Of a stretch of DNA of 64,000 nucleotides, positions 36,840-48,689 are shown one piece after another. The stretch is from Fratercula arctica (Eukaryota > Chordata > Aves > Charadriiformes > Alcidae): positions 28,214,355-28,278,354 of the forward strand of contig CANTUZ010000007.1 of assembly GCA_947846985.1 (NCBI GenBank). The letters are read 5' to 3'. Position 1 is the first letter of the stretch. The number at the start of each line of letters is the position of its first letter. A program made the position numbers and the translations under genes. A model generated the notes under the pieces. The model had not been told where the DNA came from and did no database searches. It saw only the letters and a list, made by a program, of their open reading frames with translations.

Positions 36840-39660
36840 AGAGAAAGTGGTATCTCTACAAAGTCGGGAAATCTGGGGTGAGCCTATGTGTCAGCAGGGA
36901 AGTGTGGCTAATGAGTAATTTTGCTGTAGGTACTGCTTACCCCACATAACTGACTTCAAAGTTAGAACTAGGTGCCAGCCTGAGTGTGGGAAAATCAAGG
37001 TTTGTATTTTTAGCTTGTCACTGCAGTCTGCATAGCCCAGAAAAGTAGGAGTATTGGCAGGGATTTATAACAGGTGTTGGTTTTTAATGTAAGTTCTTGC
37101 TGTGATTAAGTATCTACTGAAGGATTAGGGTTAGGGCTTTGGAAAAGATGTAAGCGTCAAATTATTAAGTCTGTTCTTGTATTCTGTGCGGCCTCAAAAC
37201 CTAAAGTGGGCACTAGTGACTGGAAGGGCTAAAGGCTGATGTTCAGTATTGGTCAAAAGAAGCCTAACCAGGGAAGCGGTAGAGCTAAAGGTTGGAAAAT
37301 ATGTATTTATATGTTGCATTTCTGTTTCATTCAATGACACCCAGAAGTCAGGAATGAGTAGAGTTACCAGCAGGGAAAAGAGACTGACATCACTTTTGAC
37401 TATATCCTGATGGCCCAGTGTAGGCTACAGCTGTTTGGGGCTGCTGTTGGACTTGAGGCTACAGACAGAGGAGGAGCTGGGTTTAAATCCACATTCTAGA
37501 AGTTGCAGAAACTAAAGATCCATGTAATGATGGTAGAGCTGACTTTCTGTGCAAGTACCTATATAAAAACTGTCATAACGGCTCAGTTTGGAGTAAAAGG
37601 TTATGATTAAGACTAGTGTTTGGAATGGAGTTGTGTATGCATTGATTTTAATACCACATTCTGTATGGGATGTAACTATGAGAAGGTGTTAGTAGTGAGG
37701 AAAGAGTGATGCTTGTTTTTCCTCTGGGCACAGATGCACATGTCATTTCCAGGAGGTTTCTAGTCTTCTGTCAAACAAAATGAATGACTAAGATGTTTTC
37801 TTCTCTGCCTTGGTCACACAAATATAGTTGATAAGTTAAGGTTGGAATTAGGGTTTAGGTTTAGGGTTAAAGAAAGCATGTATGACTTAAGGTTTCTGTT
37901 TGGACAGGAAATAAAAAATGAATGAAAAAAGAAAATTAATGAAATAATTGCTACTGCTCACCTTGAAATAACTACGAGTGGGCTGTAGAAAAATACACCT
38001 GTATCAATTGAGTTTATTGCTACATTTTTGGAGGCTCAGAAATGTAGGATAACTGAGTCTTATCAGGAATGAGTGCCTGATGTTCAGTATTTGGCTAAGT
38101 AATGATCCCTCAGTTGCAGTGAAAGCTAGGTATAAGGGAAGTCTGGGGAATCAAACATTTCTGAGTGAAATTTATTTCTGTATTCTCTAGGGCAGGGAAA
38201 TGCAGGATGAGTTTGCACTCATCTTAAATGCATGATGTTTGAGGGGCTGATATCAGCTTCCCTCTAGGTATTGGCTCCCTGATATGGTGAAGGTTAGCAC
38301 TAGGGTAGTGGTTGAGGGATTATGATTAGAGTTCAGAATTTGTGAACAGAGACATTTCTGAGTTAGGCTGAATGCTGTTTCTATGTGGAGTGGAACTGTA
38401 GGATAAGCGAGGTTGTCAGCAATGATAAATGACAACTGTTTGTTTTTTCTTCTGGATTCTGCTCTCCTGGGTGTCATTAAGGCTAGTGATAGGATTAAGG
38501 ATAGAGAAAAGACGTATTTATGAATCAGGCTTGTTGCTGCAGTACTGCTGGTTTTGTAGCATAAATGTGAGTATAAGTATGGAAGAATAGATGAAGTTTG
38601 GTTTTCATCAGGGGGAAATAACCTGGATTCAGATGAGGGAAATGGTTAGGTTAAGTTAGATTTGGAAAAGAAGAATTTCTGAGTTAGGTTTATTGCAGTA
38701 TTCTCGAAGTCCATGAAATCTAGGATGAGGGCTGAGGTCAGTGGAGAAGAGTTGCTTGTGTTTAGATTCCCTGGTATAGTGATGTCTGTGGTTAAGGTTG
38801 AATTTCAGGCTAATTTTGGCAAAAGAAGCACTTGTGAGTTTGCTTTGGGTAAGTTTGCATAGTTTTGTGTAAGTGAAAATGTCAGCAAAGATGAATGATA
38901 AAGCCCTGTTTTTTCTAGCTATCTCTTGAGTGAGGTTCAGCTAATTAAATTATTAGGATTAAGATTTAGGAGGAAAAATCATTTTTTACTGGGATTTGTT
39001 GTGACATCCTTCTGGATCCAGGCATAAAAGTTTAATAGCAGTATCAAGGTGTAGTATTTGATGCTTTGATGTTTTGCAGAATTCCAGCCACAGCAAAGAA
39101 CAGGGTTAGCATTGGGGAAGGATTTTGGGAAGGAAATATGGCTGAGTTCTGAAACCAGTCCTGTGTTGTGTGTAGTCTGAAAATAGACAAGGGAGGAGGG
39201 GTTTGTATGCAGTTATCATTTACACTCTTATCACTTGAAAATGGTTAAAGGTAGTATGAACCTGTTGCTGATACGGGATTGGTAAGAGCTCCGTTTATTG
39301 CTGGATCTTCTAGACCTTTGACAGTTTAAGGACTGATGTGGGCAGGGCTGACGGTCCATGTTTTATCTTGATGAAAGTCATTTTTGTGCCTTTAAAGCTA
39401 GGAGTAGGCTTTAGTTAGGATTAGGATTTGTGAAAGAAAGGATTTAAAGTCACAACATGCCACTGAATGCTGCATGCCCAGAAACCTGGGCTGGACCCTA
39501 GCACAATGATGGTGTAAATCTGACTTCAGTCTGAATACTGGATTGAATATACTTGAGAATAAGGTTAGGGTTCCATAGTTGCTTAGGTTTTAAGAAAGAA
39601 AAAATAAGGGATCTGCACCTAATGCTGGGTTTTTCCAGGCCCGGAAGAGGTGGAGAACAG
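36840..39660. repeat. Degenerate tandem array, unit mostly near 155-160 bp
   Basis: About 17 to 18 diverged units in head-to-tail order. Anchor words such as GAGTTAGGCT/GAATCAGGCT/GAGTTAGGTT recur near 38361, 38522, 38681 and 38835, and comparable positions can be followed from about 37013 to 39600, with two longer intervals around 37635-37880 and 38161-38361. A unit runs roughly: aaagaagcatttctgagttaggc, ttgttgctgcagtattctg, ccaggaaatgtaggatgag, gtcagcaatgaatgac, tgtttttcttctgg, then a GGTTAGGGTT-like end. Copies are perhaps 60-75% alike by eye. No coding frame is maintained. It begins about 50 bases after the CR1 tail. I do not know its repeat name. Confidence 0.8.
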
Positions 39661-40757
39661 GCTTGATAACAAAAGCAAACATCAGGCTCAATTTTGATGC
39701 AAAATCTGAAATGATGAAATCTGCCCTGTTGTTTGGATTATTATTTTTTTTTTTTTTGCACAAGTAGACATAATGTTCTGCAATCCATATTTGCCAAGTA
39801 AACCATCTTGTTCTAATATCTGCAGATGAAAAACTGGGGAAAAGAACTGGCTATTATCATTTCTTGTTTTTCTTGATCTTTGTTTTCCTTTATTTGTTGG
39901 AAACAATTGCTCTTCTACCTGAAAATATGCGAATTTGGGGGACAACTAGGACTGATTTCAGTCCACGTCCAATTGAAACTTCTCAGAAATCACTTCAGAG
40001 GTTTCAGTATTTTCTTTCTGCCCTGTGTCTGTGTACTAGAAGATAAATAGCTAAATGCAGTATATTCAATTTTGACACACACTGATTATCGTCTCAAGCA
40101 AACAAGGACTTTTTGTTTTCTAAAGAAAACTAATATTTTTTCTTCCTGTTGTTTCATTCAGCGTAACAAAATTTCTGGAGGACACTTGTGCAACTGCTCT
40201 GTAGGTGGTATCCATTTAAAAATTACATTGGTGAAGAATGAGGCAATGAAGAAATATTCTTGTGTGTGTTAAATCATCACTGCTAACAGCAATTAGCAAA
40301 TCGACAAAACGTGTATGTAAGATGATGCAATTTGTCAATAGTTTTCAGTGTAGAAGCACAATTCTTACAATTCTATCTATATTCTATCTCATTACAGTAT
40401 TCAAAGCATTGCAATAATTAGAAAGCGTAGGGTTTTTTTTCTCTCTAAGCAAGCTACAGTTAATCTTACTGGAGTGCCTATTAAGTGGATATTGCCTCAG
40501 CTGTTGGCTGTTTGAAACCTGGCACTGATCCTAACAAAGCACCAAAGGCATGCACCAGTGGCCAGGCGATGCAGACCCTGTAGTGCCTTATTTCTCCTTT
40601 GAATTTAAATTCCTTTCCTGGACAGGTGCTCAGTCTTTGAGTTTTGCTCTCTTTTGCCTTAGAGGACTTCACGTTCGTGAACTTGAATGACTTACAGTTT
40701 CAATATCCATGGACCAGGATTCTTTTGAGAGAGGTATTTCTTAAATCTGTTTTTAGT

Positions 40758-40792
40758 TAAAAACAAAAACAAAAACAAAAAACCACAAAAAA
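40758..40792. repeat. (AAAAC)n simple repeat
   Basis: Several consecutive AAAAAC units, then AAACCACAAAAAA. Confidence 0.85.
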
Positions 40793-41320
40793 GCCGATAG
40801 CATTCGTTTGCTTTCAGGTGTGAAAAAGGTGGAATGTATTTTCTCACTTCACTTTCCCATGTTCACAATTATTTCTTGTAGAACAAAAAAACAGACACAC
40901 ATGCAGTACACCTTAGGGAAAAGCAAAGAAAGGAGTAGCTCAAGCATTAATAAAAGCCATTTGAAATGCCAGACAAAAAACATCTTTTCGAGTGCAGTTC
41001 TTAATTGATCATTTTTCTAAGAAAGAACCTAGACATTTTCTTTAATTTCTTTAACATAAACCTATTAAGTTTGAGGAGGTCAAGACTTCCTTTGGCCAGC
41101 TTAGGTAAGGGGCAACAGGACAGAAGGATTTTTTTTTTTTTAACTTTTCTAGGTATTACTGCCAGAACAGAACAGTTATTTCAGGACAGCTGAATGTCAG
41201 CTGCGTGATCAAACTGGTGATCACAATACATGTCCCAGTGAACAAGCGTATCTTCACAAAACCCTGTCTGAAGAACTTAACAGGCACTGGCCAGAGTTTT
41301 ATCAGAATCAAGGGATTGTG

Positions 41321-41431
41321 GCTTTAATCCAGCAAAACACTTAAATACATGAGAAACTTTAAGTATATAATAGTTGCACTGAAATCAATCAGACTGTGGA
41401 TGCACTCAAGTGCTCTGCTGGATCAGTGCCT
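41321..41431. repeat. Ancient inverted-end (MITE-like) element relic
   Basis: The left arm (ctttaatccagcaaaacact then taaatacatg) is the reverse complement of the right arm (cactcaagtgctctgctgga) with changes. Between them sits ttgcactgaaatcaatcagac. The arrangement matches, from memory, an old amniote repeat with 'CTTAAGTGCTTTGCTGGAT' ends. The inverted ends point to a non-autonomous DNA transposon. It has no coding capacity. Confidence 0.55.
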
Positions 41432-43647
41432 GCAGGAATGGTGAGAGAGCTCTACCCCTTATATTTTTAAATATGGTTTCTCCATGGACTGTCCCTGAAG
41501 CATAACGATCAAATTGTATTGGGAAGTATGTGTTGGTTGTGCTGTACCTTGTCAGTGGATAAATTGGCTTAATTCTTACATTTCTTCCAATTCTCCCAAC
41601 ACTTTAGTAGTGTTCTTGGCATTAAATTAGCTGGGGGAAAGAAGTTATTGAGTGGTTTACCTGATTAAAAGTTCTTAGTTTTCAAATATTTTATAAGTGA
41701 GTCTTAAATTGTGGGGGTCATAGAGAAGGTAGGTTGATTTGCTCCATAATTTGCAGACATCAGAATTTTCAAGATGGGACTGGGAGCTGACAGATGCAAG
41801 TCACACTTTTCAGGATTGTTCAAGGCTTTTGATAGCACTTTGCCTGGACTGCAATGAAAACGGACTCAAACAGATACAAGAGAAAGGAGAACAAAAAGGG
41901 ATCAGATCTCTGAGATATGTCCAATCATCATAATACAGAGTGAAATAAAGGAGAACGAAAACTAATTCATAGCACATCAGACGCCAGATAACTGCAGCAG
42001 CCAGGAGTTGAGCAAAAGCTAATGTGGAGGGTCATGTTAAAATCTCAAGCTATCAAGTTATGTCTGCAGGGATATAGCAGTGTGGAGGTGGGGGGAACTG
42101 AAATTTATTACTGTCTACCTCAGATAAAGGACTGTTGCAGACAAATACTACATCTCAGTGTTGGGAAAGGAAAAGGAAGGAAAAAAGAACAGGGGTAAAA
42201 AGGACAGGGAGTTTCTACTCTAATTTCTGCTGAGGCAAGTCAAGAAAAAGATCATTTTCAGTGGAGTTACTCTGGAATAAGAGGGGAGAATCCAGCTCTG
42301 AGAGGTGTGTAATGGAATCAAATTGATCCAATTGGCAGAGAAGAACTACATTTGAGCAGAAAAAATAATGTGCAGAATTTGTGCTTTTGAAGCACAACAA
42401 AGAACGACAATGGCCAAGCAGGACAATGAACAGGAGAAGAAAAATCACCACAAGTGGTAGCAGCTGAAGGATGGCTTTAAATTTGACACCTGCAGAATGG
42501 TAATAGTAATTATGTTTTGTTCTTACTGTTAGAAAGGGGAAAAACCATTGAAGTAGGGTGACATAAAATCTAAGAATCAGGAGCAGGGCAGACCATGTAA
42601 TTTAGAGCTATTTCAAAAGGATGCTAAATGGAAAGATGGAAAATAATAGCAGGAGCTAAATTTTCCTTCTGCAAATGACAGCAGTTTCGGTCAGAGTCCT
42701 TTAAGTGCTTCTGGCAGAAAAAAATATAAAAGAAATTGTCTTTAAAAAAAGTGGTTTCAACCAACAATTGCAGGTGTTGATAATGTAGGGATTTCTTGCC
42801 AATTTATTCTGCATGGCTACTTCTCTACAAATCACAATGCTGTTGTTGTTTCTACCTATGTCTCAGAAAAAGTAATCCCCAAAACCACATATCATTGCTA
42901 TATTTAGCACCCTGAGAGCCTTACAACGAGGTGTAGCTCAAGTGAAACTAATATAATCAGAAAAAAAGTTTATCCTAAGAAGTTAATTCACTGAATCTTT
43001 GCCAGATAAAATGTTGTGAACTTGAACAAATTAAGGACAAATTAAACAAACAAAAGATAGAGATTGTAAAAAGGCAAAATATTCAGTGCTAGATTTTTTT
43101 TTAAAATACAAACCTGATTGGATTCTTTGGAATGAAATTCATTTTCAGCTTGGATACCATCCATCTAAAGATTTTTTCCCCTACAAATTAATAGCATAAA
43201 AGTCCCAGGCTGTGATAAGTCTTATTCAGAGCTATTTTGTGTTTGCTAAATGGAATGTGACAGGGATCTGAAACACTGCTATACTACAGAAAATAATTAG
43301 TTGAGAAGTAACTTGATAATTTTACCACTGTGAAGAATGAATGGAAATCAACCTTCACTTTAATTATGTGCAAAGGAGAAGTATAATTACCTGCACAAGA
43401 TACTAATCAGAGAAAATGATAATACATTCCCTTCTTATCTAGTAGATAGCAAACTAGCTTGCTTAATCTGTTCACCTCTGGTGTATCAAAGATAGCAAAT
43501 TAGTTACTGCCAAGCTATCTATTTTCTAAGGTTACTTGAATCATTTTATTCAGTCCTTGAGATAAAAGCTTATGTAGAAATTTTTGAAAAATAAAATTAC
43601 CGGCAACTATTTGAATATTTCAAAATTAAAGGAGAAAGTAAAAATCG

Positions 43648-43673
43648 CTTACCTCTGGTGCCCCAGAGGTAAG
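43648..43673. repeat. Perfect 11-bp hairpin over a splice-donor word
   Basis: cttacctctgg and ccagaggtaag pair without mismatch around a 4-base loop (tgcc). Because the arms include GAGGTAAG, a donor-like AG|GTAAG appears on both strands. On the minus strand it is the donor of the exon-like block 43653-43804. Confidence 0.9.
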
Positions 43674-43804
43674 AGGTGGTCCAGAAACAAAGACGTTACC
43701 CATGGCTGACTTGTCACAATCTTCACATTTCCCGAGCTTGGTTGCCACAGGTGGTTCTTGAGAATTCTTTTGCATTGGCGAGATTATTGATGCTTTTCTG
43801 CCTT
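43653..43804 (-). CDS. Candidate coding exon on the minus strand
   Basis: 152 bases between a minus-strand acceptor (tgtactgattttgatcctacag, with a good branch-point-like word tactgat) and the donor GAG|GTAAGC. Of three frames only one is open, entering with two bases and leaving in phase 0. It encodes 50 residues with a hydrophilic, disordered composition: GRKASIISPMQKNSQEPPV, then KLGKCEDCDKSAMG, then a Gly/Pro-rich end. RKAS fits a basophilic kinase site and CEDC could bind a metal, but both are short patterns. Three CpG are kept. The family is not recognised. No phase-compatible neighbour exon was found between here and 46664. A pseudo-exon remains possible. Confidence 0.3.
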
Positions 43805-43900
43805 CTGTAGGATCAAAATCAGTACATTGTTCTGGAAATTATAGTTCTGTACTTCAAAAGCAATGTTTATGGTGGCAGACATCAAAAAGTTCCTTCCCAG

Positions 43901-44221
43901 ATCACAGAATCATAGAATCATTTTGGTTGGAAAAGAGGTTTAAGATCATCAAGTCCAACTGTTAACCCAGCACTGCCAAAACTGCTGCTAAACCATGTCC
44001 CTCAGCACCACATCTACACGTCCTTTAGATACCTTCAGGGATGGTGACTCAAGCACTTCCCTGAGCTGCCTGTTCCAATGCTTGATAACCCTTTCAGTGA
44101 AGAAATTTTTCCTAATATCCAATCTAAACCTCCCCTGGTGCAACTTGAGGCCGTTTTCTCTTGTCCTATCACCTGTTACTTGGGAGAAAAGACCAACATC
44201 CCCCCCACACTATAACCTCCC
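43901..44221 (-). mobile_element. CR1 LINE 3' fragment, minus strand
   Basis: Begins on the + strand with cacagaatcatagaatcatt then ttggttggaaaagaggttta, the reverse complement of a CR1 3' end and its 8-bp tail. It continues through ccatgtccctcagcacca, ttccaatgcttgataaccct and cttctcttgtcctatcacctg-like CR1 words. It is truncated at about 44221. Its sequence differs from the 36241 and 6541 copies, so it is another CR1 subfamily. No functional frame; moderate divergence. Confidence 0.92.
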
Positions 44222-46663
44222 AATACTTAAATTAAGCAGAGAAAAGTCAGTGCTTCTTTGTCTTCCCTGTCACAGGCACAGGAGGCCTAACAGGCAGGTT
44301 TGGTTCTGTTGCACAGAGGAAGACAGACAGGACTTAAGGGGATTTTTCCAAGTTTCATCTCAGATATATACTACGTAAATAAGCAAAAGTCTCTGAGATT
44401 TTAACATGAAGCCTGGTAGTTCCACGTGTGTGATGTTACAATGCAGTAGTGGCCAAGGAAATGTAGTGACCGGGCATGTTTCCTCCAAGGGAAGTCTGTG
44501 AGAAGGCTCTGCACTAAGTGTTCTTGTAAATGCAGTAATGTTTGGCTAATGAAGCTATATAGCAGTTGAAGGCACCCTTGCTCCTGTCTCCATTAAAACA
44601 GTAAAGAACAAATCAATAAAGTGAATCAGGAGATCATATAGTTATATTATGTCAGTAGTCAGAGAACACCACAAGGTCAGGAAATATTACAGGCTAGTAT
44701 TGGGGCATTCCCTGTGTAATGAGTCTTCTGAAATCAGATCTATAGAAACCTGCTAAACACAACAGAGCTTTGAGTGTGAGGAAAATACTTACATGGTAAT
44801 CGTTTAAACAGAGTCTGTTTGCAACCTACTGAAAATGTTGTGTTCAATTTATATAAAAGTCTATTTAATCTTTGGCAAGGAGTTTCCACAGTCTGTATTT
44901 GCCTTCTATTTGATTGCTGAGAGGTCTTGTCCATGTGCTTATGGCACCTCGTGGGTCACCAGAAATTTAGTGGTAGTGTTAAAGAAAAAGCATCAGCTTC
45001 AGGGTTTGGAGAGGAAATAATGAAACAACATTCTTCATTGTTCCTATTTCCTCCTTATTTTATTTGTAGGAGTAAAACTGTATCCAGTCTCCATGCTGGC
45101 TCTCATAATGACTTCATGCCAGCTTGATCAAGAGCAGAAAAACATTAAATGCATCCCTTGCGTCATCTCAAGCTTGGCAGAGTTGTACTAGAGGTGTCTT
45201 TGGCCCAGTGTGCATTTATCCAACAGGACGTTCTGTATTGTAACCTGAGTTTGTCAGTGCTATTTAAAAATAAGGGGAAGTTTCTTAAGCCAAGTCGCAT
45301 TTCAGACTGTTCTGAAACTCAAAGTGTGCAGGCAGAGTTAGTTGTGAATGTGGTGTAAAGGTAGCTGAGACTCACATGGTAGGGATGAGGTTAGCCTAGG
45401 CATGTAGGTAAGAGATAACTGACATTAAAACAATAGTTTTGAAATGTGCTGTAGGCTACCAGTGTAACATTTTCAAGACATCTTATAATGATACATCTAC
45501 ATGTTTTTGTTAAAAACTAAATATAGCTTGAAATGAGTACTGTCTCAACAGTGCAGCATTGCACCATTGACCATGGCCATGTGTGGAATGAATGCAGAAT
45601 AAGGGTGAACTGCTGGAGCCCAGAAAAGATAGTTACTAATCCTCTCTTTCCCCTCCTTCTCAGTTTGAAAACTGTAATCATTGTCTTTCCAAGAATATGT
45701 GTTGCTTTCTGAGTTGAGAAAAAGCTTTTTTTCCTCTTGGTCTTTGACATACATGACAAGCTACTGATGTACAGTGGTGAGTGAGGACCATCTGAAAGCA
45801 TCCACTTTGATGGCATACCTTTTCCCTCTCCTTCCCTCCACCTCACTTATGTTTTATGTACCTGTAACTTATTTTAGCCATCTCCAGTGTAAATTTTTGA
45901 ACCAGAGATTATTATTTGTACAGTGATTAGTACAATAGGGCCCTCATGCCTATTCAGTATTTCTAGACACTACCCTAAAATAAATTCCTGTACAATTGAC
46001 ACACAACCGTCAAGACTTCTCCCTCTTCCGTTGCAGTAGCAGACACCTGCTACTTCTTTTGGAGACACTGTTCTGTATTTGTCTTCTTACTTATATTTTA
46101 GCTTTTCATCCAATTCAGAAAGAACAAAAGAAGATTATTTTTTTTGCAGTCATTCTGACTTTACTTTCCCCAATCATTACTTAGAGCGTACTAATTTTCT
46201 GGTTTTTTTTTTTTTTTTCATTTTTTTAAATTGAAATTTAAATTTCTGTCTGAAGGTCTGATCCCCTTGTTCATAGATGCAGGATTTTCCCTTTTAAAGA
46301 GAGACAGAGCTTTTATACTCTTTTTCCACTGCCTCTCTATGCCTCCAAATTAAGTTTAGGTGGTTTTCCTTGAAAAATTCCTTCTTGTTCTGTCAAAATA
46401 GAGCCAAATATTGTGCTTTATACATTAATCCTAGAACCAGAGAGTCAAAGAAAACAATCAATTTAATTTCTTTTTATTGCCTGTGTAATTAGTTATGTGT
46501 CATAAAAGATCAGATTGCATCTGGAGTTAATTCCCTGAGCCTCATCTTAAATTTTCTCATCAACATTATATTAATCCTATACATCCTTTACGTTCCCCCA
46601 CCCGCAACTTTCAATAACATTTCATTGCACATGAACGTCTCTTCTGAATCTTCTCAGACTTAC

Positions 46664-46752
46664 CTTAGTGGCAGTTAAGAATTGCTGTACTAAGTCCGTG
46701 TTCAGGGGACCAGATTTGTAGACTACGTATCTTCTCTTTTGACACTTTTGTG
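46664..46752 (-). other. Candidate coding exon (weak)
   Basis: An excellent minus-strand donor, AAG|GTAAGT, ends an 89-base block open in one frame (29 residues after a two-base entry) that includes RYVVYKSGPLNTDLVQQFLT. Two CpG are kept. The acceptor (ctataaatgttaag) has a poor pyrimidine tract, which is the weakest point. The block ends in phase 0, whereas the candidate at 43653-43804 needs one carried base, so the two cannot be consecutive exons. No family recognised. Confidence 0.15.
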
Positions 46753-46983
46753 CTTAACATTTATAGTGCCAGAGATGATAAACTGGTGTGGGACATATGA
46801 ATGTTGGAGTACATTTTTTCTTGATTTAAGTACTGGGCACCTTTTTGTCTCATAACTCTATCCATAGAATACCATCAGCCTGTTGGATCTCAGGGTTTTG
46901 GGAAATCTAGTGATTTTTTTTCTGAGACAATGGTAACTTCCTGGGTTCTGTACTGTGTGGTCTCCCACACAGCCTGAAGGGTT

Positions 46984-47010
46984 AAAAAAAAAAATAAAAA
47001 ATAAAAAAAA
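46984..47010. repeat. A-rich low-complexity run
   Basis: Runs of A separated by single T (AAAAATAAAAAATAAAAA type). Confidence 0.85.
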
Positions 47011-48664
47011 TGGAAGGAAGCAGGGAGGAAGAGTACCATCCATACCATCCAAAGCAGAATGAAGGTGGGTGTACGTCTTTCTGAGCTTTGTCTGTCATTG
47101 TAAAGAAAACCTTGGGTTTACTTTATGAGGAATAAATGGGGTTGATAACAGAGAGAGATGAAATAGGAAGTGAGAAATAACTGGGGAGACTTAGACAAAA
47201 CAGAATTGGATAATGTGAGAAGTGTGAGACTTAAATTTTAGCAAGGAGAATTTAAAAGAGATATTAAGAAAGCATTTCTTCTGGTGACAGCAATTCTGAA
47301 GGCTATGGATTTTCACTCACTTCAAATTTTTATAAGCAACTCAGATAAACATCTCTCAGGAATGTCATGGATGTGGTTATTCCTGCTTTAGGCAGTGATA
47401 CAGACTGCGCGATTTCTCTGGATCTGCTTTATATGATTTGGTAAGGTGGGAAGTTAAATGAGAGGGAAGAACAAGGATGAAGAACAAACTGAATTTGGAA
47501 GGCACAGTGAGGAGAGCAATTTGTTGAGTGGCTGTGGTGGCACAGGGACTGATAAAAGCCAGGTCCAGCAACAAGTGAAACTACAGTAGAAGAAGAATAG
47601 AGCATCAGTTTAGAGTCCTACTTTTAGAGCTTTGTAGGAATATCATTGACATGTTGTGGTGCTTGTCTAAGCTGTTTTTTCCTCAAGCTTTTGTTTGTAG
47701 TTGCTAACAACCAACTTTGTGCAACTTTGTGTAGTCTCCTGCTTGTCTTTTACATGGGAAAATCTGTCTCATCTGTGTTCTTATCGGCACCAATGCGAGC
47801 TTATATAGCTGCTTTCAACTTTCCATTCCTAGGAACAAGCTTTAGAGCATACTTTCATTATCCAGTTGCATGGAATACATCACAACTTTTCCTTTCTTCT
47901 TCTCCTCTGCCAAGCAAAGACTTTTTCCTCAGACCTGTTTCTTATCATCATCCCCTATAAAAGCAGAGTTAACATATTGCTGCATTTGCAAAGAGTCTTT
48001 CATTTGGGTGATGCAAAAGATACGTATGTGTCCATGTCCCTGTATTTATTGAATAGTTGCTTATTACTTGAAGAGGTAACCAGGCAATTAACCACTTTAC
48101 ACGTGCAACTGGTGGCATGGATTGAACTGAGGAGTGTATGTTCAGATTTTTGAACGTGTACAAAATTAACACACACTGGAAATTTTATTTCTGGTGCTAT
48201 TTTGTGTCATTGGCTATGGGGAAGAAGTAAAAACAAAATTCAAACTGTTTTCCAGATTAGATAAACAAACACATGGGCTCTCGCAGTAAGCCTTTAAGAC
48301 ATGGCAGAAAGCTCTAGAAATTGTATTATATAATGGTTCTGTATGCAGTTTCTCATTTCAGTGAATCACGGATGATAGTGGGACTTCTTATCACTACATT
48401 TATCTGCTGCAAATACAAATGTATTAAGATGAGTTACTGTGTAATTATGATTGCTGCAGTCAGATTTATTATGAAGTTACCAGATTGTTACCCCTAAAAA
48501 AGCCTGTCTTATTTCATGATAATTATGCAAACTGGTGTCATTTTTGTGCACAAGTTCTTAACTGATAATAAAGCAGGTGCTCTGCCAGTTTAAATACGCA
48601 GTAGAAATTAGTTACTCTCAGAGAAAGAGGAGATGGGAAACACATGATTTATACTTACAAAACG

Positions 48665-48689
48665 TTCACCTGCAGACCATGCAGGTGAA
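48665..48689. repeat. Perfect 10-bp inverted repeat with paired E-boxes
   Basis: ttcacctgca and tgcaggtgaa flank a 5-base loop (gacca). Each arm holds CACCTG/CAGGTG, the E-box bound by ZEB and SNAI zinc-finger repressors, in the inverted paired layout. Binding is inference. Confidence 0.85.

Larger units (their letters stand above)
39661..43640. other. Non-coding stretch, no gene seen
   Basis: AT-rich unique DNA with a T run at about 39742, an AAAAC repeat at 40758-40792, an old palindromic element at 41321-41431 and a purine-rich stretch at about 41870-42730. Frames are short. Confidence 0.6.

Noticed and set aside
37121..37140. True interstitial telomere (TTAGGG)n
   Set aside because: Only one or two imperfect units at a time, embedded in the roughly 155-160-bp array.
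43995..44378. 127-codon + frame
   Set aside because: Antisense of the CR1 fragment at 43901-44221 running on into unique DNA.
44740..44934. Minus-strand exon-like block near 44791-44826
   Set aside because: Phase joining to the block at 43804 would create a TAA stop, and the donor CAT|GTAAGT is weak.
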